This document shows, in pieces, positions 43,994 to 52,064 of a stretch of DNA of 64,000 nt. Position 1 is the stretch's first letter. Every line of letters begins with the position of its first letter. Both the position numbers and the translations under genes were made by a program. The DNA lies in NCBI RefSeq assembly GCF_014192225.1, contig NZ_JACHXS010000002.1, positions 434,001 through 498,000 of the forward strand, given 5' to 3'. The notes under the pieces are model-generated. The model searched no databases. It worked only from the letters and a program-made list of their open reading frames with translations, and was not told where the DNA came from. The DNA is from Pseudoduganella umbonata (lineage in GTDB: Bacteria > Pseudomonadota > Gammaproteobacteria > Burkholderiales > Burkholderiaceae_D).

Positions 43994-45148
43994 GTGAAAC
44001 GCATGCTCGCCACCGCGGCGCTGGCGCTGCTGCCCCTGATGCAGGGGGCGGCGGCGCCGCGCACGCCGGCTTCCGGCACCGAAGTGATTGCCGAACTGCC
44101 GCGGCAGGACGACGGCCTGCGCGCATTGCGGGCCGCGGTGCAGGAGGCGCCGCGCGATCCGGTGCCGGCACTGGCGCTGGCCCGGCGCTATGTGGCGCTG
44201 GGCCGCGCCAGCGCCGATCCGCGCTACTACGGGCAGGCCCAGGCGGTGCTGGCGCCGTGGTGGGACCGGCCCGATGCGCCGAACGGCGTGCGGCTGCTGC
44301 GCGCCACGCTGCTGCAGAATGGCCACCGCTTCACCGAGGCGCAGGCAGAGCTGCGCCGCATTGTCGCCAGCGAGCCGCGCGCCGTCCAAGCCTGGCTGAC
44401 GCTGGCGACGGTGCAGGCGGTGCAGGGCGACTCCACCGCTGCCATCGCCAGCTGCGGCCGGGTGTCGTCGCTGACGGGCCAGCTGGAGACGTTTGCCTGC
44501 CTGGCCGTGGCCGGCGCCAATACCGCCCGGATGCGCGGCGCCGAACAGCTGCTCGCACTCGGTCTCGAGCGCGAAGGCGATGCCGCGCCGGACATCCGGA
44601 CGTGGGCGCTGACCATGCTGGCCGAATTCGCCGCGCGGCGGGGCGACGCGCCGGTGGCGCAACAGCGCTTCGTCGCCGCCTTGCGCGGGGCACCGTCGGA
44701 CAGCTACCTGCTGGGCGCCTACGCCGACTTCCTGCTGGACCAGGGGCGCGCGGCCGACGTGCCGGCGCTGCTGCGCGGGCATCACCGCAACGACGCGCTG
44801 CTGCTGCGGCATGCGCTGGCACTGCACGCGCTCGGCAGGCAGGATGCGCTGGCGCCGGTGCGGGCCGAGCTGCAGGCGCGGTTCGATGCCGCGGCGCTGC
44901 GCGGCGACGCGGTGCACCTGCGCGAACAGGCCCGCTTCACGCTGCACCTGCGCGGCGATGCCCGTGCCGCGCTGGCGCTCGCGCAACGCAACTGGCAGGT
45001 GCAGAAGGAGCTGGCCGACACCCGCCTGCTGCTCGAGGCGGGCCTGGCGGCACGCGACCGGACGGCGCTGCAGCCGGTGCTGCGCTGGATCCGCGAGCAG
45101 GGACTGCAGGACGTGGTCGTCGCGCGGCTGGCGGAGAAAGCGGCATGA
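43994..45148 (+). CDS. TPR-repeat exported protein
   Basis: 384 residues from a GTG at 43994 (ATG at 44003 is an alternative). A signal peptide (MLATAALALLPLMQGAAAP) is followed by helical repeats such as DGLRALRAAVQEAPRDPVPALALARRYVALGRAS and WLTLATVQAVQGDSTAAIASCGRV, i.e. several tetratricopeptide repeats. TPR proteins of this kind hold partner proteins together in the periplasm. The gene's stop overlaps the start of the HupE-like gene by four bases (ATGA). Confidence 0.82.
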   Translation: MKRMLATAALALLPLMQGAAAPRTPASGTEVIAELPRQDDGLRALRAAVQEAPRDPVPALALARRYVALGRASADPRYYGQAQAVLAPWWDRPDAPNGVRLLRATLLQNGHRFTEAQAELRRIVASEPRAVQAWLTLATVQAVQGDSTAAIASCGRVSSLTGQLETFACLAVAGANTARMRGAEQLLALGLEREGDAAPDIRTWALTMLAEFAARRGDAPVAQQRFVAALRGAPSDSYLLGAYADFLLDQGRAADVPALLRGHHRNDALLLRHALALHALGRQDALAPVRAELQARFDAAALRGDAVHLREQARFTLHLRGDARAALALAQRNWQVQKELADTRLLLEAGLAARDRTALQPVLRWIREQGLQDVVVARLAEKAA

Positions 45149-46317
45149 AAGCGCTGTTCGCCCTGTGCGCCCTGTGCCTGTCCCTGCTGGCACCGCCTGC
45201 CTTCGCGCACAAGCCCAGCGACAGCTACCTGGTGCTGCGCGTGGATGGCGTCCGCATCGAAGGGCACTGGGACATCGCGCTGCGCGACCTCGACATGGCA
45301 CTGGGCCTCGATGGCGACGGCGATGGCCGGCTGACGTGGAACGAGCTGCGCGCCCGGCATGGCGCGATCGAGGCCTACGCGCTTTCCCGGCTGAGCATCG
45401 CCGCCGGCGGTGCGCCGTGCGTGCTGGCCGCCGGCCCCCAGCAGGTCGACGAGCACACCGACGGCGCCTACACGGTGCTGCCGCTGAGCGGCACCTGCGC
45501 CGGCAAGCCGAAAGCACTGACCGTCGCATACCGCCTGTTCGGCGATGTCGATGCCCAGCACCGCGGCCTGCTGCGCATCGGCGAAGGCGAAACGGCGCGC
45601 ACCGCCATCCTCGGTGGCGAGCGGCCGGTGCAGACGGTACCGCTGGGGCAGGAAAACGCGGCCAGCCAGGCATTGCGCCAGTTCTTCGCCTACGTACGGC
45701 ACGGTGCCTGGCATATCTGGATCGGCTACGACCACGTGCTGTTCCTCGTCTCGCTGCTGCTGCCGGCCGTGCTGGTGCGGCGCGCCGGCACCTGGCAGCA
45801 CGTGCCGGCGTTCCGCGCCGCCGCCACCGACGTGCTGAAAACGGTGACCGCCTTCACGCTGGCGCATTCGCTGACGCTGGCGCTGGCCGCGCTGGGCGTG
45901 GTGGCGCCACCGTCGCGCTGGGTCGAGTCGGCGATTGCCGCTTCCGTTGTCGTGGCGGCCCTGAACAATGTGTGGCCCGTGATTCCGGGGCCGCGCTGGG
46001 CGGCGGCATTGCTGTTCGGCCTGGTGCACGGCTTCGGTTTTGCCGGCGTGCTGGCTGGGCTGGGCCTGGAGCGCGGCGCGCTCACGGTGTCGTTGGTCGG
46101 CTTCAACCTCGGCGTCGAGCTGGGCCAGCTGGCGATCGTCGCCGTGGTCCTGCCACTGGCTTTTGCACTGCGCGGTACGCATGCCTACCGCCGTGTGCTG
46201 CTGCCGGCCGGCTCGCTGGCGATCGCCATGATCGGCGCGATCTGGCTGGGCGAGCGGGCCTTCGATGTCAGTGCCACCGACGTCCTTGCAGCGAATTTCT
46301 TCTCACCGGGGGCCTGA
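45145..46317 (+). CDS. HupE/UreJ-like membrane protein with an EF-hand-like loop
   Basis: 390 residues with a signal peptide (LCLSLLAPPAFAHKPS). The extracytoplasmic N-terminal part contains a loop with the EF-hand ligand pattern (DGDGDGRLTWNE, residues 56-67). From about residue 185 come roughly six membrane segments. The first carries RHGAWHIWIGYDHVLFLVSLLLP, the HxxxGxDHxxF motif of HupE/UreJ; a later one has GLVHGFGFAGVL. HupE/UreJ relatives are nickel or cobalt permeases. Whether this version transports a metal is unproven. It is followed 2 bp later by the TonB receptor gene. Confidence 0.82.
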   Translation: MKALFALCALCLSLLAPPAFAHKPSDSYLVLRVDGVRIEGHWDIALRDLDMALGLDGDGDGRLTWNELRARHGAIEAYALSRLSIAAGGAPCVLAAGPQQVDEHTDGAYTVLPLSGTCAGKPKALTVAYRLFGDVDAQHRGLLRIGEGETARTAILGGERPVQTVPLGQENAASQALRQFFAYVRHGAWHIWIGYDHVLFLVSLLLPAVLVRRAGTWQHVPAFRAAATDVLKTVTAFTLAHSLTLALAALGVVAPPSRWVESAIAASVVVAALNNVWPVIPGPRWAAALLFGLVHGFGFAGVLAGLGLERGALTVSLVGFNLGVELGQLAIVAVVLPLAFALRGTHAYRRVLLPAGSLAIAMIGAIWLGERAFDVSATDVLAANFFSPGA

Positions 46318-46319
46318 CC

Positions 46320-48287
46320 ATGCTGCGTACCGTTTTCGTCGCGGGGAGCCTGCTCGCTGCGGCATCCTGCGCGGCGTCCGATCCCGGCATGGCCGTTGTC
46401 CAGGTTACCGGCCAGCGCGAGACGGCAACCGATGCCGCCAGCGCCGGCAGCGTCGGCGCGGCGGAAATCGCGGCCCGCCCGCTGCTGCGCACCGGCGAGC
46501 TGCTCGAATTCGTGCCGGGGCTCGCCGTCACCCAGCACAGCGGCGACGGCAAGGCCAACCAGTATTTCCTGCGCGGGTTCAACCTCGACCACGGTACCGA
46601 TTTCGCCACCTTCGTCGACGGCATGCCCGTCAACATGCGCAGCCATGCGCACGGCCAGGGCTACTCGGACCTGAATTTCGTGATCCCGGAACTGGTGCGG
46701 CGCATCGACTACCGCAAGGGGCCGTATGCCGCGGGCGACGGCGATTTCGCGTCCGCCGGCAGCGCCCGCATGGTACTGGCCGACGCCGTGCCGGATACCG
46801 CCAGCATCACGGCCGGCCCGCATGGCTACCGGCGCGCACTGCTGGCCGGCACCAGGGACGGACTGCTGTATGGCCTCGATATCCAGCGCAACGACGGGCC
46901 ATGGACGGTACCCGAAGACGTGCGCCGGATGTCGGGCGTGCTGCGCTGGAGCGGTGGGGACAGGGACGATGGCTGGCACATGACAGCCATGGCCTACCGC
47001 AACCGCTGGCAGGCGACGGACCAGATCCCACTGCGCGCCGTGGCGCAGCTGGGCCGTTTCGGCAGCCTCGACGCCAGCGACGGCGGCCGTGCCTCGCGCT
47101 ACAGCGTGTCCGCCGGGCGCCACGGCCCGTGGAGCGGCGGCCGCGTCGAACTGAACGCCTGGGCGGTGCGCTCGAGCCTCGACCTGTACAGCAATTTCAC
47201 CTATGCGCTGGACCGGCCCGAGGATGGCGACCAGTTCCGCCAGAGCGAGCGGCGCATGATGCTGGGAGCCGATGCGCAGTATGCGTGGCGCGGCACGCTC
47301 GCCGGACTGGAACTGGACAACCGCGCCGGCGTGCAGGTGCGCAGCGACCGGCTGTCGCCTGTCGGGTTGTATACGACCGTGATGCGCCGCACCACGGCCA
47401 CCGTGCGCGAGGACCGCGTGCGCGAGACCAGTGCCGGCGTGTTCGCGGAAAGCTCGGTGCAGTGGTTGCCGTGGCTGCGCACGGTGGCGGGAGCGCGCGG
47501 CGATGCCTACCGCTTCGACGTCGACGGGCGCCGTGCCGGCGCCACCATCGCGACACCGAAACTGGCGGTGATCGCCGGGCCGTGGCGCAAGACCGAACTG
47601 TTCTTCAACGCCGGACATGGCTTCCACAGCAACGATGCGCGCGGCGTGGTCGATGGCGTCACGCCGCTGGTGCGCACGCGCGGCGTCGAAGCCGGCTTGC
47701 GCAGCGAGCTCGCGCCGGGGCTGGAAACGTCGCTGACCGCGTGGCGCCTGGCCAGCGGGTCGGAGCTGGTTTTCGTCGGCGATGCCGGCACCACGGAGCC
47801 GAGCCGCGCCAGCCGGCGGCATGGTGTCGAGTGGAACACCCAGCTGGTGCGGGGCCCATGGCGGATCGATCTCGATATGGCCGTCTCGCGGGCCCGCTAC
47901 ACGCAGACGGCGGAAGAGGGCGACCAGGTACCCGGCGCGCTGGAGCGGATGGCGGCGCTGGACGTCAGCCATGCGCCGGCCGGCGGGCGCTGGTCGGCGG
48001 GATTTAACGTGCGGCACCTGGGGCCGCGTGCGCTGGTGGAAGACGGCAGCGTGCGCTCGCGCGCGTCCACGCTGGCCGCGGCACGCATCGGCTTCCGGTT
48101 CGGCGAGCGCACCCGGCTCACGCTCGACGTGTTCAACCTGCTCGATCGCCGGGCCAGCGACATCGAGTATTACTACGCGTCCCGGCTGCCGGGCGAGGCG
48201 CGGGCCGGACTGCCCGCGCGGGACGACGTGCACTTCCACCCCGTCGAACCGCGCACCGCGCGGCTGACGCTCAGCCACGCGTTCTGA
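46320..48287 (+). CDS. TonB-dependent outer-membrane receptor
   Basis: 655 residues from the ATG at 46320. A long frame in the same phase extends upstream to 44811, but that portion is the shadow of the TPR and HupE genes. After the signal peptide come the TonB box region and the plug (VVQVTGQRETATDAASAGSVGAAEIAARPLLRTGELLEFVPGLAVTQHSGDGKANQYFLRGFNLDHGTDFATFVDGMPVNMRSHAHGQGYSDLNFVIPELVRRIDYRKGPYAAGDGDFASAG in order). The barrel ends with LTLDVFNLLDRRASDIEYYY and a C-terminal Phe. The small size suits receptors for a metallophore or cobalamin-like ligand. Confidence 0.92.
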   Translation: MLRTVFVAGSLLAAASCAASDPGMAVVQVTGQRETATDAASAGSVGAAEIAARPLLRTGELLEFVPGLAVTQHSGDGKANQYFLRGFNLDHGTDFATFVDGMPVNMRSHAHGQGYSDLNFVIPELVRRIDYRKGPYAAGDGDFASAGSARMVLADAVPDTASITAGPHGYRRALLAGTRDGLLYGLDIQRNDGPWTVPEDVRRMSGVLRWSGGDRDDGWHMTAMAYRNRWQATDQIPLRAVAQLGRFGSLDASDGGRASRYSVSAGRHGPWSGGRVELNAWAVRSSLDLYSNFTYALDRPEDGDQFRQSERRMMLGADAQYAWRGTLAGLELDNRAGVQVRSDRLSPVGLYTTVMRRTTATVREDRVRETSAGVFAESSVQWLPWLRTVAGARGDAYRFDVDGRRAGATIATPKLAVIAGPWRKTELFFNAGHGFHSNDARGVVDGVTPLVRTRGVEAGLRSELAPGLETSLTAWRLASGSELVFVGDAGTTEPSRASRRHGVEWNTQLVRGPWRIDLDMAVSRARYTQTAEEGDQVPGALERMAALDVSHAPAGGRWSAGFNVRHLGPRALVEDGSVRSRASTLAAARIGFRFGERTRLTLDVFNLLDRRASDIEYYYASRLPGEARAGLPARDDVHFHPVEPRTARLTLSHAF

Positions 48288-48289
48288 CG

Positions 48290-48345
48290 ACAGTATCCGT
48301 ACTACAGCACCCGTATTACAGCACCCGTATTACAGCACTCGTACC
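48290..48345 (+). repeat. Four 14-bp tandem repeats between the TonB and anti-sigma genes
   Basis: ACAGTATCCGTACT, ACAGCACCCGTATT, ACAGCACCCGTATT and ACAGCACTCGTACC follow directly after one another, starting just after the TonB receptor stop. The last 16 bases lie inside the 3' end of the anti-sigma gene and contribute its stop codon (48330-48332) and C-terminal VRVL. The two genes converge here. Confidence 0.8.
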
Positions 48346-49025
48346 CAGGCACCCTTGTACAGCACCGGCCCGGTGGGCGCGTTCGGATTCGGCGAGCCGC
48401 CCTTCGGCTCCAGGCTGACGGCCAGCACCGCGACATCCGGCCCCAGTGCCCGGTCGCTGAGCGCGATGGCGGCGCTGCCCCGTTCGTCGAGGATGCCCAG
48501 CGAGCGCGGCGTGCCGGCCTGCGTGATGGCCCACAGCTGCAGCGTGCGGTCGCCAGGCACCGGCGTGCCGCTCGTGGCGCGGATGGCGATCACGTTGTTG
48601 CGGCGGTCCGCCGTCACCAGCAGCGCGGCGCGGGCAGTGTCGTCCGTCAGCGCGGCAAAGGTGTCGATGCGCGGTGCCGGCTGCTGCACGGCGAGCAGCA
48701 CCGCCAGGGCCACGGCCGCCGCCGTGGAAGCGCCGGCCAGCATGCGCCACCATTGCAGCGGCTCGCGGTACCACGGCTGCGCCGCGGCGCCGTCCAGGTG
48801 CAGCCGCTGGGCAATGCCGCGCCAGACGCGGGGCGGCGGATCCTGCGGCGGCGCGAACTCGGCCAGCGGCACGAGCCGGTCCTGCCACTCGGCCACGCTG
48901 CGGCGCAGCGCCGCGTCGTTGTACAGCCAGCCTTCGAAGCGGCGCCGCGCGCCGCCCCGCAGCGTACCGAGCACGTATTCGGCGGCCAGCCGGTCGCACA
49001 GTTCCGGGTAGTTGCGGTGGTTCAT
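48330..49025 (-). CDS. Anti-sigma factor (RskA/ChrR-like, membrane-anchored)
   Basis: 231 residues. The N-terminal cytoplasmic part has the anti-sigma domain pattern (LCDRLAAEYVLGTLRGGARRRFEGWLYNDAALRRSVAEWQDRLVPL), then one membrane helix (WWRMLAGASTAAAVALAVLLAVQQ) and an RskA-like periplasmic domain (LQLWAITQAGTPRSLGIL). It overlaps the sigma factor gene by four bases (ATGA), so the pair is coupled. It would hold the ECF sigma factor until an envelope signal releases it. The start at 49025 is the one that matches the family; an upstream frame to 49082 adds residues from the overlap with the sigma gene. Confidence 0.88.
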   Translation of the reverse strand: MNHRNYPELCDRLAAEYVLGTLRGGARRRFEGWLYNDAALRRSVAEWQDRLVPLAEFAPPQDPPPRVWRGIAQRLHLDGAAAQPWYREPLQWWRMLAGASTAAAVALAVLLAVQQPAPRIDTFAALTDDTARAALLVTADRRNNVIAIRATSGTPVPGDRTLQLWAITQAGTPRSLGILDERGSAAIALSDRALGPDVAVLAVSLEPKGGSPNPNAPTGPVLYKGAWVRVL

Positions 49026-49636
49026 GGCGCCTCCACGCGTGCCAGGCACGTCTTCAGCTTGTCCAGCCCGCGGCGTATCCATGTCTTGACCGTGCCGAGC
49101 GGCAGTGCCAGCTGCTGCGCCACTTGGCCGTGCGTGAGGTCATGGAAGAAGGCCAGGCCGATGGCCTGCTGGTGGCGGCGTTCCAGCGTGGCCAGGCAGC
49201 GTGCCAGCGCCTGCGCCTGGGCCGAGCGCTGCAGCGCGTCCTCCGGGCCGGGACCCGGCGTGGCCAGCGCGGCGACGATGTCGCTGTCGAAACCTTCCGC
49301 ATCGATTTCCAGCGGCTGATCCTGGCGGCGCCGGATGTCGTGCGCCTTGTTGCGCACGATGGTCGCCATCCACGTCATCGGCGCGGCCAGCGTGGCCTGG
49401 TAGGTGGCGGCGGCATGCCAGATCGCCACGTAGCCATCCTGCAGCGCCTCCTCGGCCAGTTCGCGCTTGTGCAGGATGCGCAGGGCAAAGCCGAACAGCC
49501 TTGGCGCCGTGGCGTCATACAGCGTGCGGAAGGCCTGCGCATCGCGGCGGGCGGCGGCCAGCAGCAGGCCGTGCAATTGTTCCGGATCGTGGGGGGTGTC
49601 GTAGGGCACGGGGCTCGGTCGCTGTCGGATAGTCAC
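49022..49636 (-). CDS. ECF RNA polymerase sigma factor
   Basis: 204 residues. Region 2 (FRTLYDATAPRLFGFALRILHKRELAEEALQDGYVAIWHAAATYQ...MTWMATIVRNKAHDIRRR) and region 4 (LARCLATLERRHQQAIGLAFFHDLTHGQVAQQLALPLGTVKTWIRRGLDKLKTCL) are complete. Coupled to the anti-sigma gene and divergent from the M64 peptidase gene across 85 bp. It likely activates its own promoter and possibly the peptidase gene; no clear ECF -35/-10 was read. Confidence 0.92.
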   Translation of the reverse strand: MTIRQRPSPVPYDTPHDPEQLHGLLLAAARRDAQAFRTLYDATAPRLFGFALRILHKRELAEEALQDGYVAIWHAAATYQATLAAPMTWMATIVRNKAHDIRRRQDQPLEIDAEGFDSDIVAALATPGPGPEDALQRSAQAQALARCLATLERRHQQAIGLAFFHDLTHGQVAQQLALPLGTVKTWIRRGLDKLKTCLARVEAP

Positions 49637-49721
49637 TGCAGGTTATCCTGCTTTGTCCGGCCGGGCAAGAACGCCGGTGCCTTGGTTACAATGGCCGCCA
49701 CATTCGTTCACTGGAGCTTCT

Positions 49722-51131
49722 ATGCGCGCGTTATCCCTCGCCGGCCTGGCCTGCCTCGCATGCGCCGGCACCGCCCTTGCCGCCCAACCCGCCACCGTGC
49801 GCCTCGACTACATCCACAGCGGCAATGCGCTGTCGGAGCACTATGCGATGGACCGCGTGGTGATCGAACCGCTGCCGTGGCCGGGCGACATGACGCGCAC
49901 GCTGGACGATACCGACCGCGGCATCAACAAGGTCGAAGTGGTCGATGCGAAGACGGGCCGGCTGCTGTATTCGCGCGGCTTCTCCACCGTGTTCGGCGAG
50001 TGGAAGACGACCGACGAGGCGGCGAAGGCGACCCGCGCGTTCGGCGAATCGGTGCGCTTTCCCAAGCCCGACGCCCCGGTCAAGGTGCGCATCCTGAAGC
50101 GGGACGAGCGCAACCAGTTCTCGATCGTGTGGACGGCGGAGGTCGACACCGATGCGCTCGACGTGGTGCGCAGGCAGCCGCCGGCGCCGGCCAGGCCGGT
50201 CCCGATCCGGGTCAGCGGGGCGTCGCCGCAAAAGGTCGACTTGCTGATCCTCGGCGACGGTTATACGCGCGCCGAGCTGAAAAAGTTCGAGCAGACCGCG
50301 AAGCGGCTGGCCGACTACCTGTTTACCGTGTCGCCGTTCAAGGAGCGCGCGCAGGACTTCAACGTGTGGGGCCTGGCCGTGCCGACGGAGGAATCGGGCG
50401 TCAGCCGGCCGTCGACCGACACGCACCATGCGTCCGCGCTGAACACGCGCTACGACATCTTCGGCAGCGAGCGCTATGTGCTGACCACGGATAACCGCGC
50501 GCTGCGCGACATCGCCCAGCATGCGCCGTACGAATTCATTGAAATCCTCGTCAACAACGATACCTACGGCGGCGGCGGCATCTATGGCCAGTTCAGCACC
50601 GCGGCGGCGAACAACGACTGGGCCAACTACCTGTTCGTGCACGAATTCGGCCACCACTTCGCCGGGCTGGCGGACGAGTACTACACGTCGCCCGTGGCCT
50701 ACCAGGCCAGCGCCGGGCGGCCGGAACCGTGGGAGCCGAACGTGACGGCACTGCACGATCCGGCCAATGTGAAGTGGCGCCACTTCGTCAAGCCGGGCAC
50801 GCCGCTGCCGACGCCATGGCCGAAGGACGAATACGAAGCCCACTCGCGCGAGTACCAGAAGGTGCGCGCGCAGCTGCGCAAGGACAACCGGCCGGAAGCC
50901 GAGATGAGCAAGCTGTTCGCCGACGATCTCGCGTGGACGGGCCGCCTGTTCTCGAAGGCCCCGCACGCGCACGCGGTGGGCGCGTTCGAAGGCGCGAACT
51001 ACGAGGCCAAGGGTTACTACCGCTCGCAGCAGCAATGCCTGATGTTCGACCGCAGCGAAGCGTTCTGCGCCGTGTGCGCGGAGGCGGTCGGCCAGACCAT
51101 CGACCTGTACTCGCGGCCGGCAAGAAAGTAA
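49722..51131 (+). CDS. M64 family zinc metallopeptidase, exported
   Basis: 469 residues from the ATG at 49722 (signal peptide MRALSLAGLACLACAGTALA). N-terminal domain (to about 150) precedes the catalytic part: VDLLILGDGYTRAELKKFEQ and the zinc site HEFGHHFAGLADEYY at residues about 307-321. The ending YRSQQQCLMFDRSEAFCAVCAEA matches the C-terminus of IgA peptidase M64-like proteins. It is secreted or periplasmic and degrades protein substrates not known here. It is divergent from the sigma/anti-sigma pair. Confidence 0.9.
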   Translation: MRALSLAGLACLACAGTALAAQPATVRLDYIHSGNALSEHYAMDRVVIEPLPWPGDMTRTLDDTDRGINKVEVVDAKTGRLLYSRGFSTVFGEWKTTDEAAKATRAFGESVRFPKPDAPVKVRILKRDERNQFSIVWTAEVDTDALDVVRRQPPAPARPVPIRVSGASPQKVDLLILGDGYTRAELKKFEQTAKRLADYLFTVSPFKERAQDFNVWGLAVPTEESGVSRPSTDTHHASALNTRYDIFGSERYVLTTDNRALRDIAQHAPYEFIEILVNNDTYGGGGIYGQFSTAAANNDWANYLFVHEFGHHFAGLADEYYTSPVAYQASAGRPEPWEPNVTALHDPANVKWRHFVKPGTPLPTPWPKDEYEAHSREYQKVRAQLRKDNRPEAEMSKLFADDLAWTGRLFSKAPHAHAVGAFEGANYEAKGYYRSQQQCLMFDRSEAFCAVCAEAVGQTIDLYSRPARK

Positions 51132-51263
51132 GAAAGATAACAAAATGTTACTAGGTTCGATACCGCACAGTGGATGGCGGCTGGAAACTTTATTCTGATC
51201 ACGTGACAGAACGAAACGCATCCAGATACGTAGTCAATTAAAACCACTTGAAAGGTGTCAATC

Positions 51264-51731
51264 ATGAACAAACTGCTCGCAACCCTGATCGCCGGCGTCT
51301 TTGCAACCTCTGCCTACGCCCAGTCGAACGACGTGGCCAAGGCCCAGACCGAAGCCCAGCAAGACATCGCCAAGGCACAGCAGAAACAAGCCAAGAAAGT
51401 GGCCAACGCGGATGAAGACGTAGCGAAAGCCCAGGCCAAGGCCAACGAGAAAGTGGCCAAGGCCCAGGAGAAAGCCAACAAGGAACACCTGAAGGCCGGT
51501 GAAAAAGTCGCCGATGCCGATCCGGAAGACCGCCTGAAGGCCGAAGCCAAGGCCGACAAGAAGATCGCCGCCGCCGATGCAACGGCCGCCAAGAAAATCG
51601 CCAAGGCCGATGCCAAGGTAGCCGAGGAAGTGGCGGAAGCCGACAAGGAAAAAGCGCTGGCCGCCGCCAAGACGAACGAAGCCATCGCCAAGGCCAATGC
51701 CGACGTGAAGAAGGAAGCCGCCAAGCACTAA
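51264..51731 (+). CDS. Ala/Lys-rich exported helical repeat protein
   Basis: 155 residues from the ATG at 51264. A signal peptide (MNKLLATLIAGVFATSAYAQS) is followed by a nearly continuous helix made of imperfect repeats of the form VAKAQxKAxxKVAxAxE (for example DVAKAQAKANEKVAKAQEKANKE and KKIAKADAKVAEEVAEADKEKALAAAK). Composition is dominated by Ala, Lys, Glu, Asp, Gln and Asn. It has no Cys, Trp, Tyr or Pro-rich section apart from the single SYAQ / DPED parts. It is probably an extended coiled coil in the periplasm. Function unknown. Transcribed singly, with a good terminator after it. Confidence 0.8.
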   Translation: MNKLLATLIAGVFATSAYAQSNDVAKAQTEAQQDIAKAQQKQAKKVANADEDVAKAQAKANEKVAKAQEKANKEHLKAGEKVADADPEDRLKAEAKADKKIAAADATAAKKIAKADAKVAEEVAEADKEKALAAAKTNEAIAKANADVKKEAAKH

Positions 51732-51750
51732 GCCGACAGCGGAGCAATGA

Positions 51751-51793
51751 ACGGCTGGGGCCGTGTTCGAAAGAGCACGGCCCCAGCCGTTTT
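51751..51793 (+). terminator. Strong intrinsic terminator after the helical repeat protein
   Basis: A perfect 15-bp stem ACGGCTGGGGCCGTG / CACGGCCCCAGCCGT with a 10-nt loop (TTCGAAAGAG) is followed by TTT. It begins 19 bases after the stop codon. Confidence 0.8.
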
Positions 51794-51838
51794 GCCGTTC
51801 AGTTTGCGGCACGCGATGTAGCCAGAGGCAGCAGCGCC

Positions 51839-51936
51839 CTGGTGTCGGACACCGGTCTCATGGTGTCGGACACCGGTGTTTGTTCCCGAGATCCTGCGAA
51901 AACCGGTGTCCGACACATGAATGTGTCCGACACCAG
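51839..51936. repeat. Composite inverted-repeat element B (GTGTCGGACAC family)
   Basis: 98-bp element with two forward copies (51841-51853, 51862-51874) and two reverse copies (51905-51917, 51922-51934), the last two with one mismatch each to the perfect unit. It is bounded by CTGGTGTCGGACA and TGTCCGACACCAG like elements A and C. It lies between the terminator of the helical repeat gene and the patatin gene, in a 333-bp stretch that otherwise holds only the patatin leader. Confidence 0.85.
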
Positions 51937-52064
51937 TCACGCGAGCGCCATCGGCCATTTCCGCGCCGCTGTTGCTTTCCGCGAGTCGTTGATACGGATC
52001 AATACCACCAACCTTCCTCCCGGCAATCTGGAACTTCTCTTGATCTGTTCGATATGGAGGAGTG

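Noticed and set aside
44811..48287. 1158-codon plus-strand frame as one large protein
   Set aside because: The first 503 codons are another frame of the TPR and HupE genes; the TonB receptor starts at 46320 with a signal peptide.
48290..48345. Repeat array as a CRISPR
   Set aside because: Units are 14 bp, contiguous, with no spacers and no cas genes nearby.
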